Shown: positions 49,428 through 58,468 of the stretch, one piece after another
How the letters are laid out: each line of letters starts with the position of its first letter
Numbering within the stretch: position 1 is the stretch's first letter
Assembly (NCBI GenBank): GCA_023423835.1
Contig: JAFAEW010000118.1
Span: 19,251-83,250 of the forward strand
Direction: 5' to 3'
Origin: Bacteroidota bacterium
GTDB taxonomy: Bacteria; Bacteroidota; Bacteroidia; Chitinophagales; Chitinophagaceae
DNA length: 64,000 bases
The notes under the pieces: generated by a model
Databases searched by the model: none
What the model saw: the letters and a program-made list of their open reading frames with translations, nothing else
What the model was told of the DNA's origin: nothing
Translations under genes and position numbers: made by a program

Positions 49428-49872
49428 GGTTAAAGATTTTTAAAATGAATAATGGTTTGAAAATTTAATTTGTATTGTGTAAAAATTGTAAATGCTGTAC
49501 TCCGTTAAGATGCTGATCTTACCGCCTGTGTGAAAATGTAAAAATGAATTTGATGACCCAAGACTACAGAAATCTAGACTTGGGTATAATCGTGAAAGTC
49601 TTTGAAGGTTGAAACAAAAAATTTCTTCCTGCACAAAGAGATGAACGCAACAGGGGAAGGGAAATTTTTGTATCCCGCTTTCCGCCTGCCCTTTAAACCG
49701 CTTGCATTGATAATATGTAAGTACTGAATGCGCACTCTTACAAATCTAAACAAAGATTTTTGAAACTCAGCCATTTAATCAACAATTATTTGAGCCGGAA
49801 AACATATATTTATCTTTAATTTAGCAACCGGCAGATGGCCACAAACAACTATTTCAAAAACTCCAGAAATCC
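49428..49872. other. Intergenic stretch with one hairpin
   Basis: About 445 bp without a convincing gene. A hairpin is formed by ACCCAAG (49556-49562) and CTTGGGT (49579-49585), with three further pairs inside the loop. Short minus-strand frames across the stretch lack homology that I can recognise. The rest is AT-rich. Confidence 0.5.
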
Positions 49873-50403
49873 GTGACTGCAGAAACAGCAATACAAAAAC
49901 TTGGTGAAAACCTCAACGATATCATCCAACAGGCAAGATCCTGTTCGTATGAAAATCTTAATAAAAAGGATGACGGGAAATGGAGCAATCATGAAATTTT
50001 AGAACACATTTATCTTACTGAGAAGAGCATCCACCGCCTTCTTTTACGACGGCCCGATAAACAAAATCAAACAGCAGAGATATTTGGAAATGAAAAATTA
50101 AAAAGGATGCTGGTTGATCAAAGAGCTTACAAAATAACTGCACCGGATTATCTCATTCCCACGGGGAAATATTCAAATATCGAAGATTTTGTTGATGAAT
50201 TTCTTTTAGAAAGAAACGCGCTAACGGAAGATATTCGCGCAGGCAGGATAATCGTGGATTCCGGCATTCATAACCATCCGGTTTTAGGAGAAATGACGGT
50301 CCCGGATTGGATTCACTTTTTAATTCACCATTCGGTGAGGCATCTCGAACAAATCAAAGACAATTTCGTTCACGATCGTCAGCAGGCAACTTTGAAGGAG
50401 TAG
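49873..50403 (+). CDS. DinB-superfamily protein
   Basis: The 176-residue protein begins at a GTG and is helical throughout, with the three-histidine metal pattern of DinB/YfiT four-helix proteins: KWSNHEILEHIYLTE near residue 42 and HHSVRHLEQI near 156-165. Members bind a divalent metal, and some act as thiol-dependent S-transferases, but the substrate here is unknown. It converges on the YetF-like gene. Confidence 0.82.
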   Translation: MTAETAIQKLGENLNDIIQQARSCSYENLNKKDDGKWSNHEILEHIYLTEKSIHRLLLRRPDKQNQTAEIFGNEKLKRMLVDQRAYKITAPDYLIPTGKYSNIEDFVDEFLLERNALTEDIRAGRIIVDSGIHNHPVLGEMTVPDWIHFLIHHSVRHLEQIKDNFVHDRQQATLKE

Positions 50404-50443
50404 ATGAATGTAATCACCTGATTTTTTCGTGCATCAGCCGTTC

Positions 50444-50953
50444 TTAGTTTGAATCGTCCGTTTTTATTATGCTGATTACGCCATCGCTTTCAATGCAGGC
50501 TTTTTTTACTTTTGAAAGATCCTCTATTCCTTCTTCCCGGAGCTGACTGATCAATTCTTCTTCTGTAAGGAATTCGCGACGCATATTCCGCTTCAGCATT
50601 TTTCCATTCTTCACTATCTGCACCGGCGGATGAGCCACAAGTTTTTCAACAAAGGCAAAATTAAAACTCAGTACATTCACGCTAAAATTCCAAAACAGGA
50701 TGGTTCCGATCATAATAAATCCTTCAGTAACGGTTTTGTAATTTCCCATCGCGTTGGAAGCACCTTCGGCTATCAGAAGCACAAATACGAGATCCATCAC
50801 AGTCATTTCACCCGTCGTTCTTCTGGGCAGTATGCGCATCAAAAAGAGAATTCCCAAATAAAGAAGCGTTCCCCGAAGAATCAATTCAAGGACGGGTGTT
50901 TCAACTTCAAATAGTTCATTAAGATCCAGGTTTAGTAAAATGGCAGCGTTCAT
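50444..50953 (-). CDS. YetF/DUF421-family membrane protein
   Basis: The 169-residue protein has three N-terminal membrane helices with RRTTGEMTVMDLVFVLLIAEGASNAM between them, and a soluble C-terminal domain with VQIVKNGKMLKRNMRREFLTEEELISQLREEGI, the typical YetF arrangement. The family is linked to spore or membrane functions in Firmicutes but has no settled role here. Single gene on its strand. Confidence 0.88.
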   Translation of the reverse strand: MNAAILLNLDLNELFEVETPVLELILRGTLLYLGILFLMRILPRRTTGEMTVMDLVFVLLIAEGASNAMGNYKTVTEGFIMIGTILFWNFSVNVLSFNFAFVEKLVAHPPVQIVKNGKMLKRNMRREFLTEEELISQLREEGIEDLSKVKKACIESDGVISIIKTDDSN

Positions 50954-51035
50954 ATCCTCTTTTACTGATACTTATTAAATATCGTACCTGAAATTTAAGT
51001 CTTACCTCACACAAAAAATATCTGACCTACTGCCT

Positions 51036-51500
51036 CTATCGCTTTCCGATTGCTTCTACCAACCGGGTCATCCTTTCATAATGCGATCCTTTCCAATAAA
51101 TTTTTTTGCAGCCGCTGCATTCAAAAAATTCAGGAAAGTATTTTCGCGTGTTAGGCAACAGGCGCCCGGCCACTTGTTCGATTGCTACCGGCCTCAGTTT
51201 TTGACTGCAATCAAGACAACGGGTAAATGGACTGAAAGCGTCTTTGAGATGAAAATGGTTTACTACTTCAACCAACTGTTCAACAGGATCAAAACTTTCA
51301 ATTAAAAGGAAGTTTATGTCTCTAAACTTTCCAAAAAATCTGTCTTTTGAAAGAAGGATTCGGTTTTCAATTTTCGCAATGGCATGCAACTCCGCTTTTG
51401 AGAGGCTGTTGCTGTAAACCGTATCAAATCCAGGCAACCTCAGGAAACGGGAAAGCTTTCCAAGATGCACGTCAGCACAAAAACGATTTTCTTCGACCAT
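51036..51500 (-). CDS. Mut7-C RNase (PIN-like) domain protein with zinc ribbon
   Basis: The 154-residue protein has the PIN-like Mut7-C part with the acidic residues D10 (FCADVHLGKLSRFLR) and D53 (LLSKDRFF), then a zinc ribbon with C95-x-x-C98 and C128-x-x-C131. It lacks the ubiquitin-like N-terminal domain often fused to this family. It is predicted to be an RNA-cleaving or RNA-binding protein; no toxin or antitoxin partner is beside it. Confidence 0.85.
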   Translation of the reverse strand: MVEENRFCADVHLGKLSRFLRLPGFDTVYSNSLSKAELHAIAKIENRILLSKDRFFGKFRDINFLLIESFDPVEQLVEVVNHFHLKDAFSPFTRCLDCSQKLRPVAIEQVAGRLLPNTRKYFPEFFECSGCKKIYWKGSHYERMTRLVEAIGKR

Positions 51501-51547
51501 AGAATTTCCTTGAGATGCTTCTTACAAAAATCCATTGCCGGGAGCAA

Positions 51548-52990
51548 CTATTCAGCCTGAATCGCGCCGGTAATTTCCACGCAGCCGGCTTTTGCAACCA
51601 GATGCTGCAACATTTTCAGGCCGAGATCAATTTCCTGCAAATGGGTGCGATGACTCACTACAGCACATCGCAGCCAAACCTTTCCGTTTAATCTGGTAGA
51701 TGAAAAATATACCCTTCCATCCTTTTGGATCATCTCCACAAGTTTTAGATTGATTGTACTTTCCTCTCCTTCCGGATACCTGAAAATACAAACACTGAGA
51801 TCAGGATAGGGGCCTGTTTCAAATCCAACTTCAGCTATCTTTTCGTAGAAATACCGACAAAGCAGCAGTTTCTCCTTCAGGGCCGCAGCAAACATCTCTA
51901 TCCCATGGTATTGCAGGGGAAACCAAATCCTCAATGCCCTGTTGTGACGGCTAAGTTCCGGACCGGTATCTGCGGGATCAATCACTTCTTCGGCATAAAC
52001 ATCCTGTAAATAATTTGCCTTAAAGGAGAAGGATTGCAAAAGCTTTTTCCGGTCTCTCACCAAAACCGCTCCGGAACCGTAGGGAATAAACAGCGTCTTA
52101 TGCGGATCGATTACTACGGAATCCGATCGCTCAATGCCGCGCATCTTCAATTTGCCTTCGTCGGTCAGCATGAAAAAGCCGCCGTAGGCCGCATCCACAT
52201 GAAACCAGATATTATTATTTTCTGAAATGCTTCCTATTGCCTCAAGATCATCAACTGCCCCGGTATCGGTGGTGCCGGCTGAAGCAATTATAAGAAAAGG
52301 ATTATTGCCGTTTTCAATGTCCGATTCAATTTCTTGTTCCAACGCTACGATGTCCATTCTGAAATACTGATCCACGGGAATGATCTTCAATATCGCCTCA
52401 TGGAGGCCGGTTGTATCGATTGCCTTTTTGGTTGAATGATGGGTTTGGCGGCTCACATAGATAACCGATGACCGCACATTGGAAGAGTTGATGCGATGCG
52501 CATCCCTTGCTGTTTGAATGGCGATGAGCGTGGCAACAGATCCGCCGGAGGTAAGATCACCATAGGCTTCTGAAGGATATCCCACTACCGATGTCAGCCA
52601 CTCAATTACTGCCCGTTCGATCTTAACAAGACCGGGACTTGAAAACGAAACGCCGGCATATTTATTCGTTATTGCGGCAACATAATCGCCAACGCCGCTC
52701 ATCCATAAACCGCCACCCGGGATAAAGCCGAGATGTCGCCCTGAGGCAGAATTAATGCCGTCTTCTGAGGCCGTCCGGAAGACGGAAAGTAAAGCTTTAA
52801 ATGAAAGCGCGGGCTTTCCGATTTGAGGTAAATGCAGTTGCCCTTCCGGCAAAAATCCTTGCATCTGCGGCAGATCGTCGATAAAGTTATTTGTGTATTG
52901 GTTTGTTTGGAATAATATTTCCTGGCGAGTCAATCGATCCGGTTCTAACCCTGCTGAAATTTTTTCGAGTGCAGAAATTTCCTCCACCAT
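51548..52990 (-). CDS. Group II pyridoxal-dependent decarboxylase
   Basis: The 480-residue protein is a full-length member of the aromatic-L-amino-acid/glutamate decarboxylase family. Visible residues are HVDAAYGG (264-271) with the Asp that binds the PLP ring, the Schiff-base lysine K298 in IDPHKTLFIPYG, and H184 in QTHHSTKKA, which stacks on the cofactor. The substrate (aromatic amino acid, glutamate or 2,4-diaminobutyrate) is not decided by these motifs. It is monocistronic. Confidence 0.9.
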   Translation of the reverse strand: MVEEISALEKISAGLEPDRLTRQEILFQTNQYTNNFIDDLPQMQGFLPEGQLHLPQIGKPALSFKALLSVFRTASEDGINSASGRHLGFIPGGGLWMSGVGDYVAAITNKYAGVSFSSPGLVKIERAVIEWLTSVVGYPSEAYGDLTSGGSVATLIAIQTARDAHRINSSNVRSSVIYVSRQTHHSTKKAIDTTGLHEAILKIIPVDQYFRMDIVALEQEIESDIENGNNPFLIIASAGTTDTGAVDDLEAIGSISENNNIWFHVDAAYGGFFMLTDEGKLKMRGIERSDSVVIDPHKTLFIPYGSGAVLVRDRKKLLQSFSFKANYLQDVYAEEVIDPADTGPELSRHNRALRIWFPLQYHGIEMFAAALKEKLLLCRYFYEKIAEVGFETGPYPDLSVCIFRYPEGEESTINLKLVEMIQKDGRVYFSSTRLNGKVWLRCAVVSHRTHLQEIDLGLKMLQHLVAKAGCVEITGAIQAE

Positions 52991-53189
52991 GTTTATCCGA
53001 AATGTTTAATTGTAAATTTAAAATATCCTTTTAATTAAATGCCCGGCAAAGAAAGCGGATCCTTTTTATTTGAATTATGATGCTCGTCAGTTGTTCAGCC
53101 GTTCGCAACCGGTTGAACCTAAAAGGGTTTGATCAGAGCAGCTCGTTTTCATAGATTTTGAAGTTATCTTTCGGGAAAATTTGAAAAGG

Positions 53190-53675
53190 GTGAATAGAAA
53201 ACATCGTTACTGTTTAACCGTCAAATGGACGGGAAATAAGGGCGAAGGCACGAGCCATTACCGGTCTTACGACAGAGAACATACGGTCAATACAGCGGGG
53301 AAGCCTGAAATTCTTTGTTCATCTGATCCGGCATTCAGAGGCGACAAATCGAAGTATAATCCCGAAGAGTTATTTCTTGCATCCGTTTCAAGCTGCCACA
53401 TGTTGTGGTATCTCCATTTATGTGCAGAAGCCGGAATTATTGTGGTGGAATATTCTGATGATCCCACCGCAACGATGGAAGAATCTGAAGACGGGAACGG
53501 GCATTTTTCAGAAGTGATTTTACATCCGAAGGTGACGGTGCAGCAGAGCTGTATGGTTGAAAAAGCCAACAACTTACACCATGAAGCGAACAAGTATTGT
53601 TTTATAGCAAACGCTCTGAATTTTAAAGTTCAACACCGGCCGGAATGCAGTTTTTTAGAAGACCCAACGAACTGA
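53190..53675 (+). CDS. OsmC/Ohr-family peroxiredoxin-like protein
   Basis: A GTG at 53190 gives a protein of 161 residues; a TTG three codons upstream is the alternative. The two redox cysteines are C72 in SVSSCHMLWYLHLC and C140 in HHEANKYCFIANAL (numbered from the TTG), the pattern of OsmC-type proteins that reduce organic hydroperoxides. It begins TVKWTGNKGEGT, the usual opening strand. It is the last gene with core-chromosome style composition before the cassette array. Confidence 0.88.
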   Translation: MNRKHRYCLTVKWTGNKGEGTSHYRSYDREHTVNTAGKPEILCSSDPAFRGDKSKYNPEELFLASVSSCHMLWYLHLCAEAGIIVVEYSDDPTATMEESEDGNGHFSEVILHPKVTVQQSCMVEKANNLHHEANKYCFIANALNFKVQHRPECSFLEDPTN

Positions 53676-53903
53676 ACCTTTAGGAAAGCCGGCAGAATTG
53701 AACGTGAGGAATAAAGCGCTTGTGGAAATATTAATTCCTTGGAAAGACATTAAATCCCTTTTAAAAAAAATAGAAGTTGGCTTTACGAAACACAATTTTG
53801 GATAATATGAGTTGCGCTAAAAGGACGTAATTGATTGAAAATGAGGATAGATATTTTTTGAATTAAAATCGTTTGCAGGTTTAAAACATTCGTATATATT
53901 TGA

Positions 53904-53911
53904 GTTAGCGG
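53904..53911 (+). other. Left boundary core of the cassette array (possible attI-like or entry site)
   Basis: GTTAGCGG here is the exact reverse complement of CCGCTAAC at 57913-57920, which opens palindrome A. By the rule seen in all later units, 53904 marks where the first cassette begins. No palindrome surrounds it, unlike sites A-G, which is what an attI or secondary insertion site would look like. The same 11 bases GTTAGCGGTCA also open the cassette at 62475. The surrounding 53676-53962 holds no gene. Confidence 0.55.
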
Positions 53912-53962
53912 TCACCCTATTGAACGACCGTGTAAACATCAAACATACAGACAATACAAAGA

Positions 53963-55333
53963 ATGTTACTTGAAATAAATACGACATACAAACCTGCAAC
54001 TGACTTAGGATTTTTGTTGCATAAGCACCCCGACAAGTTGCAGACAGTTGAACTTTCGGCTGGCAATGCTCATATATTTTATCCCGAAGCTGACGAAAAT
54101 TCCTGCACCGCTTGCTTACTACTTGACATTAATCCTGTTGACTTGGTGCGAGGCAACATAGGACGAAATGCTTTTTTGCAGGAACATTATGTCAATGACA
54201 GACCTTATACAAGCAATTCATTTTTAAGTACAGCAATAGTTAAGGCTTTCGGTTCAGCAATTAACGGAACTTGTCATACAAAACCTGAATTGGTTTTGAC
54301 GGCTATTCCATTGACAGCAAAAATCCATTCGCTGAAAGTGGATTGCGACAAGGAATACATCAACAAATTATTCGAACCACTTGGCTACAAATTTTCTTAT
54401 GAAACCATTCAATTGGACAGTTCTTTCCCAAGTTGGGGCGAAAGCAAAGTTGTAAACCTTACCGTTGAGAAAACCACAACGTTAAAAGAGTTTCTTTCTC
54501 AACTTTATGTTTTTATGACGGTGCTTGACAATGACCGCCATTATTGGATTTCAAGAAACGACATTGATGTTTTAATAAGACGAGGCGAAAACTGGTTAGA
54601 AAATCATCCTTTAAAAGATTGGATAACCAAACGCTATTTAAAAAACTTACGGACACTTACTAATCAAGCGTTGTTACGACTTGCAGACGAATCGGAATTA
54701 ACAGAAGAACAACCAACACCCGAAAGAAAAATAAATCTACATCAACAACGATTAAACAAAGCATTTGACTTGCTGAAAGCAAGTGGAGCAGAAAGCGTTT
54801 TAGACATTGGTTGTGGTGAGGGAAAACTTTTAAAACTCTTATTGAAAGAAGGGCAATTCCAAAAAATTGCAGGAATGGACGTTTCTTTTGGTGAACTACA
54901 AAAAGCAAAAGAAATCTTGTATTTAGACCAAGCATCGCCCGCTATGAGAGAAAGAATAAATATTTTTCAAGGCTCTGTTACTTACAAAGACGAACGTTTG
55001 AAAGGTTTTGAGGCGATTGCATTAGTTGAAGTGATTGAGCATTTGGATGAAGAAAGATTGCCAACAATGGAAAAAGTTGTGTTTGGCTTCGCCAAGCCAA
55101 ATACCATTGTTCTTTCTACGCCTAATGCCGAATATAATGTTGTGTTTGAAAAGTTAGAAGCCGAAACTTTCAGGCACGATGACCACCGTTTTGAATGGAC
55201 GAGAAAAGAGTTTGCCGATTGGTGCAATAAAATTTGTAATGAGTTTAATTATGATGTTGAAATTTTTCCTGTGGGACAAGAAGAAGAAAGTATCGGAGCA
55301 CCCTCACAATTAGCTGTATTTAAGAAAAAATGA
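53963..55333 (+). CDS. hen1: Bacterial Hen1: 3'-terminal RNA ribose 2'-O-methyltransferase
   Basis: The 456-residue protein has the N-terminal Hen1 ligase-modulating domain (about 1-245) and a C-terminal SAM methyltransferase domain with DIGCGEGKLL (281-290). The metal-binding residues of bacterial Hen1 are E356, E359 and H360 in LVEVIEHL, plus a histidine of RHDDHRFEW (probably H408). It methylates the 2'-OH of the 3' end of cleaved RNA, after end healing, so that the repaired site cannot be cut again. The stop overlaps the pnkp start by four bases (ATGA). It starts about 59 bp after the left boundary of the array. Confidence 0.95.
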   Translation: MLLEINTTYKPATDLGFLLHKHPDKLQTVELSAGNAHIFYPEADENSCTACLLLDINPVDLVRGNIGRNAFLQEHYVNDRPYTSNSFLSTAIVKAFGSAINGTCHTKPELVLTAIPLTAKIHSLKVDCDKEYINKLFEPLGYKFSYETIQLDSSFPSWGESKVVNLTVEKTTTLKEFLSQLYVFMTVLDNDRHYWISRNDIDVLIRRGENWLENHPLKDWITKRYLKNLRTLTNQALLRLADESELTEEQPTPERKINLHQQRLNKAFDLLKASGAESVLDIGCGEGKLLKLLLKEGQFQKIAGMDVSFGELQKAKEILYLDQASPAMRERINIFQGSVTYKDERLKGFEAIALVEVIEHLDEERLPTMEKVVFGFAKPNTIVLSTPNAEYNVVFEKLEAETFRHDDHRFEWTRKEFADWCNKICNEFNYDVEIFPVGQEEESIGAPSQLAVFKKK

Positions 55334-57876
55334 AAGAAGTAAAACTACCCGAAATATCCTTGGTGCTTTTGGTTGGAGCAAGCAGTTCAGGAAAATCAAC
55401 TTTTGCAAAAAAATATTTTTTACCGACAGAAGTTATTTCATCTGATTATTGCCGTGCTTTGGTTTCAGATGATGAAAATAATTTATCGGCAACCGATGCA
55501 GCGTTTGAAGTGCTTCACTTTCTTGCTTCAAAACGTTTAAAACTTGGCAAACTTACCGTTATTGATGCGTTAAATCTTCGTAAGGAAGACAGAGCAAAAT
55601 TGATTCAATTAGCGAAAGATAATTACGCTTTGGCAGCAGCCATTGTATTAGAAACACCTATCAGGCAATTGTTTGACCGACACGATACACGAACCGACAG
55701 AAATTTTGGCAAAAATGTTTTGGAACGTCAATATGACGATTACAAACGTTCATTGAAAACCATTAAAAAAGAAGGTTTCAGTTATGTGCATTTTGTAAAT
55801 CCCGAAGAAGAATTAAAAATTGTCAGACAAAAACTTTGGAATAATAAGAAAGAAGAGCGAGGAGCATTTGATATTGTCGGGGATATTCACGGATGTTTTG
55901 ATGAATTGACAGAGTTGCTTGAAAAACTTAATTACAAAATTGAACGCAAATCAGACGGACATTTTGAAGTTCAAAATCCCGAAAATCGGAGAGTGATTTT
56001 TCTTGGAGATTTAACTGACAGAGGAAATAAATCACCTGATGTTTTACGTTTGGTAATGGATATGGTAAAAGCCGAAAAAGCATTTTGTATTTGTGGGAAC
56101 CACGATGAAAAGCTGAACAAATTTTTAATGGGTAAAAACGTAAACCTTAATCACGGTTTAGACAAGACAGTTCAGCAATTGGAAAGTACATCAAAAGAAT
56201 TTCGTAATGAAGTAAAAGAATTTTTGAACGGCTTAATTGCTCACTATGTTTTGGATGACGGAAAATTAGTTGTTGCTCACGGTGGACTTCCCGAAGAAAT
56301 GCACGGCAGAGCAGCAGCAGCCGTAAGAGCATTTTGTTTGTTTGGCGAAACCACTGGTGAAATTGATGAATTTGGCTTGCCTGTACGATACAACTGGGCA
56401 AAGAATTACAAAGGAAAAGCAATGGTGGTTTATGGACACACGCCTATTCCTGACATTGAATGGCTGAATAACACGCTCAACATTGATACAGGTTGTGTGT
56501 TTGGAGGAAAGCTCACAGCTTTACGCTATCCCGAAAAAGAAATTGTTTCCGTTGAAGCAAAACAAGTTTACAGCGAACCTGTAAGACCAATTCAGCCGAC
56601 CAAAGAACAACTTTCAGCACAGCAAGAATTTGATGATTTATTAGACATTGACATCATCAACGGAAAAAAGCTGATTGAAACAAAGTTTCACAGCAAAGTA
56701 ATCATCAGAGAAGAAAACGCAGTTGCAGCATTGGAAGTAATGAGCCGTTTTGCAATGAATCCAAAGTGGCTGATTTATTTACCACCAACAATGTCGCCAC
56801 CCGAAACAAGTAAGTTACCGAATTACTTGGAGCATCCGACAGAAGTTTTCAATTATTTCATCAAGAACGGAGTAACACAAGTGATTTGCGAAGAAAAACA
56901 TATGGGTTCAAGAGCAATTACAATCGTATGCAAAGAGCCTGATGTTGCTAAAAAGAGATTTGGATTGCTTAATGCTTCGTTGGGAACAGTTTACACACGG
57001 ACAGGAAGAAAGTTTTTTGAACAAGATAAAACCGAAAAGGAATTTTTGGAAATGCTAAACAAAGCATTAACTGCATCCAACTTTTGGGAAAAATTCAATA
57101 CAGATTGGGTTTGCCTTGACGGAGAGTTAATGCCTTGGAGTGCCAAAGCAAAAGAACTTTTGATTAAACAATATGCAGCCGTTGGAAGTGCAGCTACAAC
57201 AGGTTTGAATAGCACAATTGAAGCACTAACGAAAGCAAAGCAACGAGGAATTGAAGTAGCTGATTTGATTGGAAAATATACTGAAAGAAAAGTGCAGATA
57301 AAAAAATACATTACTTCCTATCGCAATTATTGCCGAGAAACAAACGGTTTGGAAGGATTGGTTTATGCACCGTTTCACATTTTGGCAACAGAAAGCAAAA
57401 CCTACTTTGACAAACAACATCCTTGGCATTTAAAAAATATTCAATCGTTTTGCGACCACGACAAAAATCATTTGATGGTAACGGCAAACATTTTGGTTGA
57501 TTTGCAAAACCAAGACAGCGTACAGCAAGCCATTGACTGGTGGACAACACTCACTTCAAAAGGAGGCGAAGGAATGGTTGTAAAACCACTTGACTACATT
57601 ACTTCTTTCAAAGGCAAGACAGTTCAACCCGCAATGAAAGTGCGAGGAAGCGAATATTTGCGAATAATTTACGGACCTGAATACGACACGACAAAAAACA
57701 TTGAAGTTTTGAAAGAACGAAACGTAAAAGTAAAACGGGATTTAGCCATTAAAGAATTTACATTAGGACTTGAATCACTTGACCGTTTTGTAAACAACGA
57801 ACCGTTAAGGCGAGTTCACGAATGTGTTTTCGGAGTGTTGGCATTAGAAAGCGAGTCAGTTGACCCACGACTATAA
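55330..57876 (+). CDS. pnkp: Bacterial Pnkp: polynucleotide kinase-phosphatase-ligase
   Basis: The 848-residue protein has three domains in order: a 5' kinase with the P-loop GASSSGKST (16-24) and RHDTR lid, a metallophosphatase with DIHG (185-188), GDLTDRG (226-232), GNHDE (256-260), AHGG (316-319) and GHTP (369-372), and an adenylyltransferase ligase domain with the nucleotidyl lysine K523 in CEEKHMGSRAI. It heals and, together with Hen1, seals broken RNA such as tRNAs cut by ribotoxins. All known catalytic motifs are intact and the length is normal. The stop at 57876 lies 36 bp before palindrome A, so the operon fills one cassette. Confidence 0.95.
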   Translation: MKEVKLPEISLVLLVGASSSGKSTFAKKYFLPTEVISSDYCRALVSDDENNLSATDAAFEVLHFLASKRLKLGKLTVIDALNLRKEDRAKLIQLAKDNYALAAAIVLETPIRQLFDRHDTRTDRNFGKNVLERQYDDYKRSLKTIKKEGFSYVHFVNPEEELKIVRQKLWNNKKEERGAFDIVGDIHGCFDELTELLEKLNYKIERKSDGHFEVQNPENRRVIFLGDLTDRGNKSPDVLRLVMDMVKAEKAFCICGNHDEKLNKFLMGKNVNLNHGLDKTVQQLESTSKEFRNEVKEFLNGLIAHYVLDDGKLVVAHGGLPEEMHGRAAAAVRAFCLFGETTGEIDEFGLPVRYNWAKNYKGKAMVVYGHTPIPDIEWLNNTLNIDTGCVFGGKLTALRYPEKEIVSVEAKQVYSEPVRPIQPTKEQLSAQQEFDDLLDIDIINGKKLIETKFHSKVIIREENAVAALEVMSRFAMNPKWLIYLPPTMSPPETSKLPNYLEHPTEVFNYFIKNGVTQVICEEKHMGSRAITIVCKEPDVAKKRFGLLNASLGTVYTRTGRKFFEQDKTEKEFLEMLNKALTASNFWEKFNTDWVCLDGELMPWSAKAKELLIKQYAAVGSAATTGLNSTIEALTKAKQRGIEVADLIGKYTERKVQIKKYITSYRNYCRETNGLEGLVYAPFHILATESKTYFDKQHPWHLKNIQSFCDHDKNHLMVTANILVDLQNQDSVQQAIDWWTTLTSKGGEGMVVKPLDYITSFKGKTVQPAMKVRGSEYLRIIYGPEYDTTKNIEVLKERNVKVKRDLAIKEFTLGLESLDRFVNNEPLRRVHECVFGVLALESESVDPRL

Positions 57877-57912
57877 TGAACAGACAAACAACATATAGAA
57901 GAGAAGGGCGAA

Positions 57913-58047
57913 CCGCTAACAAGGTATTGCCAAAAGCGGGGCTGAACGGCTTCGATTGGACATTTGTGCAAGGTTCAACATTCGTTCTTCGATTGAACTT
58001 TTGTGCTAAAAATCCCCGCCTTCGGCAATACCCGAGACGTTATCGGC
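57913..58047 (+). repeat. attC-like palindromic site A
   Basis: Left core CCGCTAAC (57913-57920), arm GGTATTGCC (57923-57931) and GCGGGG (57936-57941); right arm CCCCGC (58014-58019) and GGCAATACC (58024-58032), right core GTTATCGGC (58039-58047). The loop holds two copies of a CTTCGATTG...TTTGTGC element, the second with GAACTTTTG at 57995-58003. The left half closely resembles that of site F. Confidence 0.75.
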
Positions 58048-58090
58048 TATTCTATGGCGACAGTCCTACCATCAACCAACAGTGCAAAAA

Positions 58091-58468
58091 ATGACACGAC
58101 ACAAACTAATAAACTACTGCATTGCGACTGTTTGGATTGCTAATGGACTTTTCTGCAAAGTGCTGAACCTTGTACCGCGACATCAAGAAATTGTTGCAAG
58201 AATTTTAGGCAACGACCATGCACGACTGCTGACAGTTTTAATAGGAGTTTCTGAAATCGCAATGGCAGTTTGGATAATAAGCGGTTTATGGACACGACTT
58301 AACGCATTTACTCAAATCTTTGTTATTGCGACAATGAATACTTTGGAATTTTTACTTGTGCCTGACTTGTTGTTGTGGGGGAAATTAAATGCATTCTTCG
58401 CCTTCCTATTCATACTTTTAATTTTTTACAACGAGTTTCAGCTTAACAAAAAACTTCAGACAGTATAA
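58091..58468 (+). CDS. DoxX-like membrane protein
   Basis: The ATG at 58091 gives 125 residues; a GTG at 58082 is the alternative. The protein has four membrane helices and the pattern of the DoxX-like family: WIANGLFCKVLNLVPRHQEI, GNDHARLLTVLIGVSEIAMAVWI, ATMNTLEFLLVPDLLLWGK and a final FYNEF. Function is not established. Its TAA is directly followed by the ATG of the next gene, so it is the first gene of a tightly coupled four-gene unit inside cassette c1. Confidence 0.88.
   Translation: MTRHKLINYCIATVWIANGLFCKVLNLVPRHQEIVARILGNDHARLLTVLIGVSEIAMAVWIISGLWTRLNAFTQIFVIATMNTLEFLLVPDLLLWGKLNAFFAFLFILLIFYNEFQLNKKLQTV

Noticed and set aside
49574..49774. Small minus-strand ORF in the intergenic stretch
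   Set aside because: No start signal, no recognisable domain, and it overlaps another equally weak frame.
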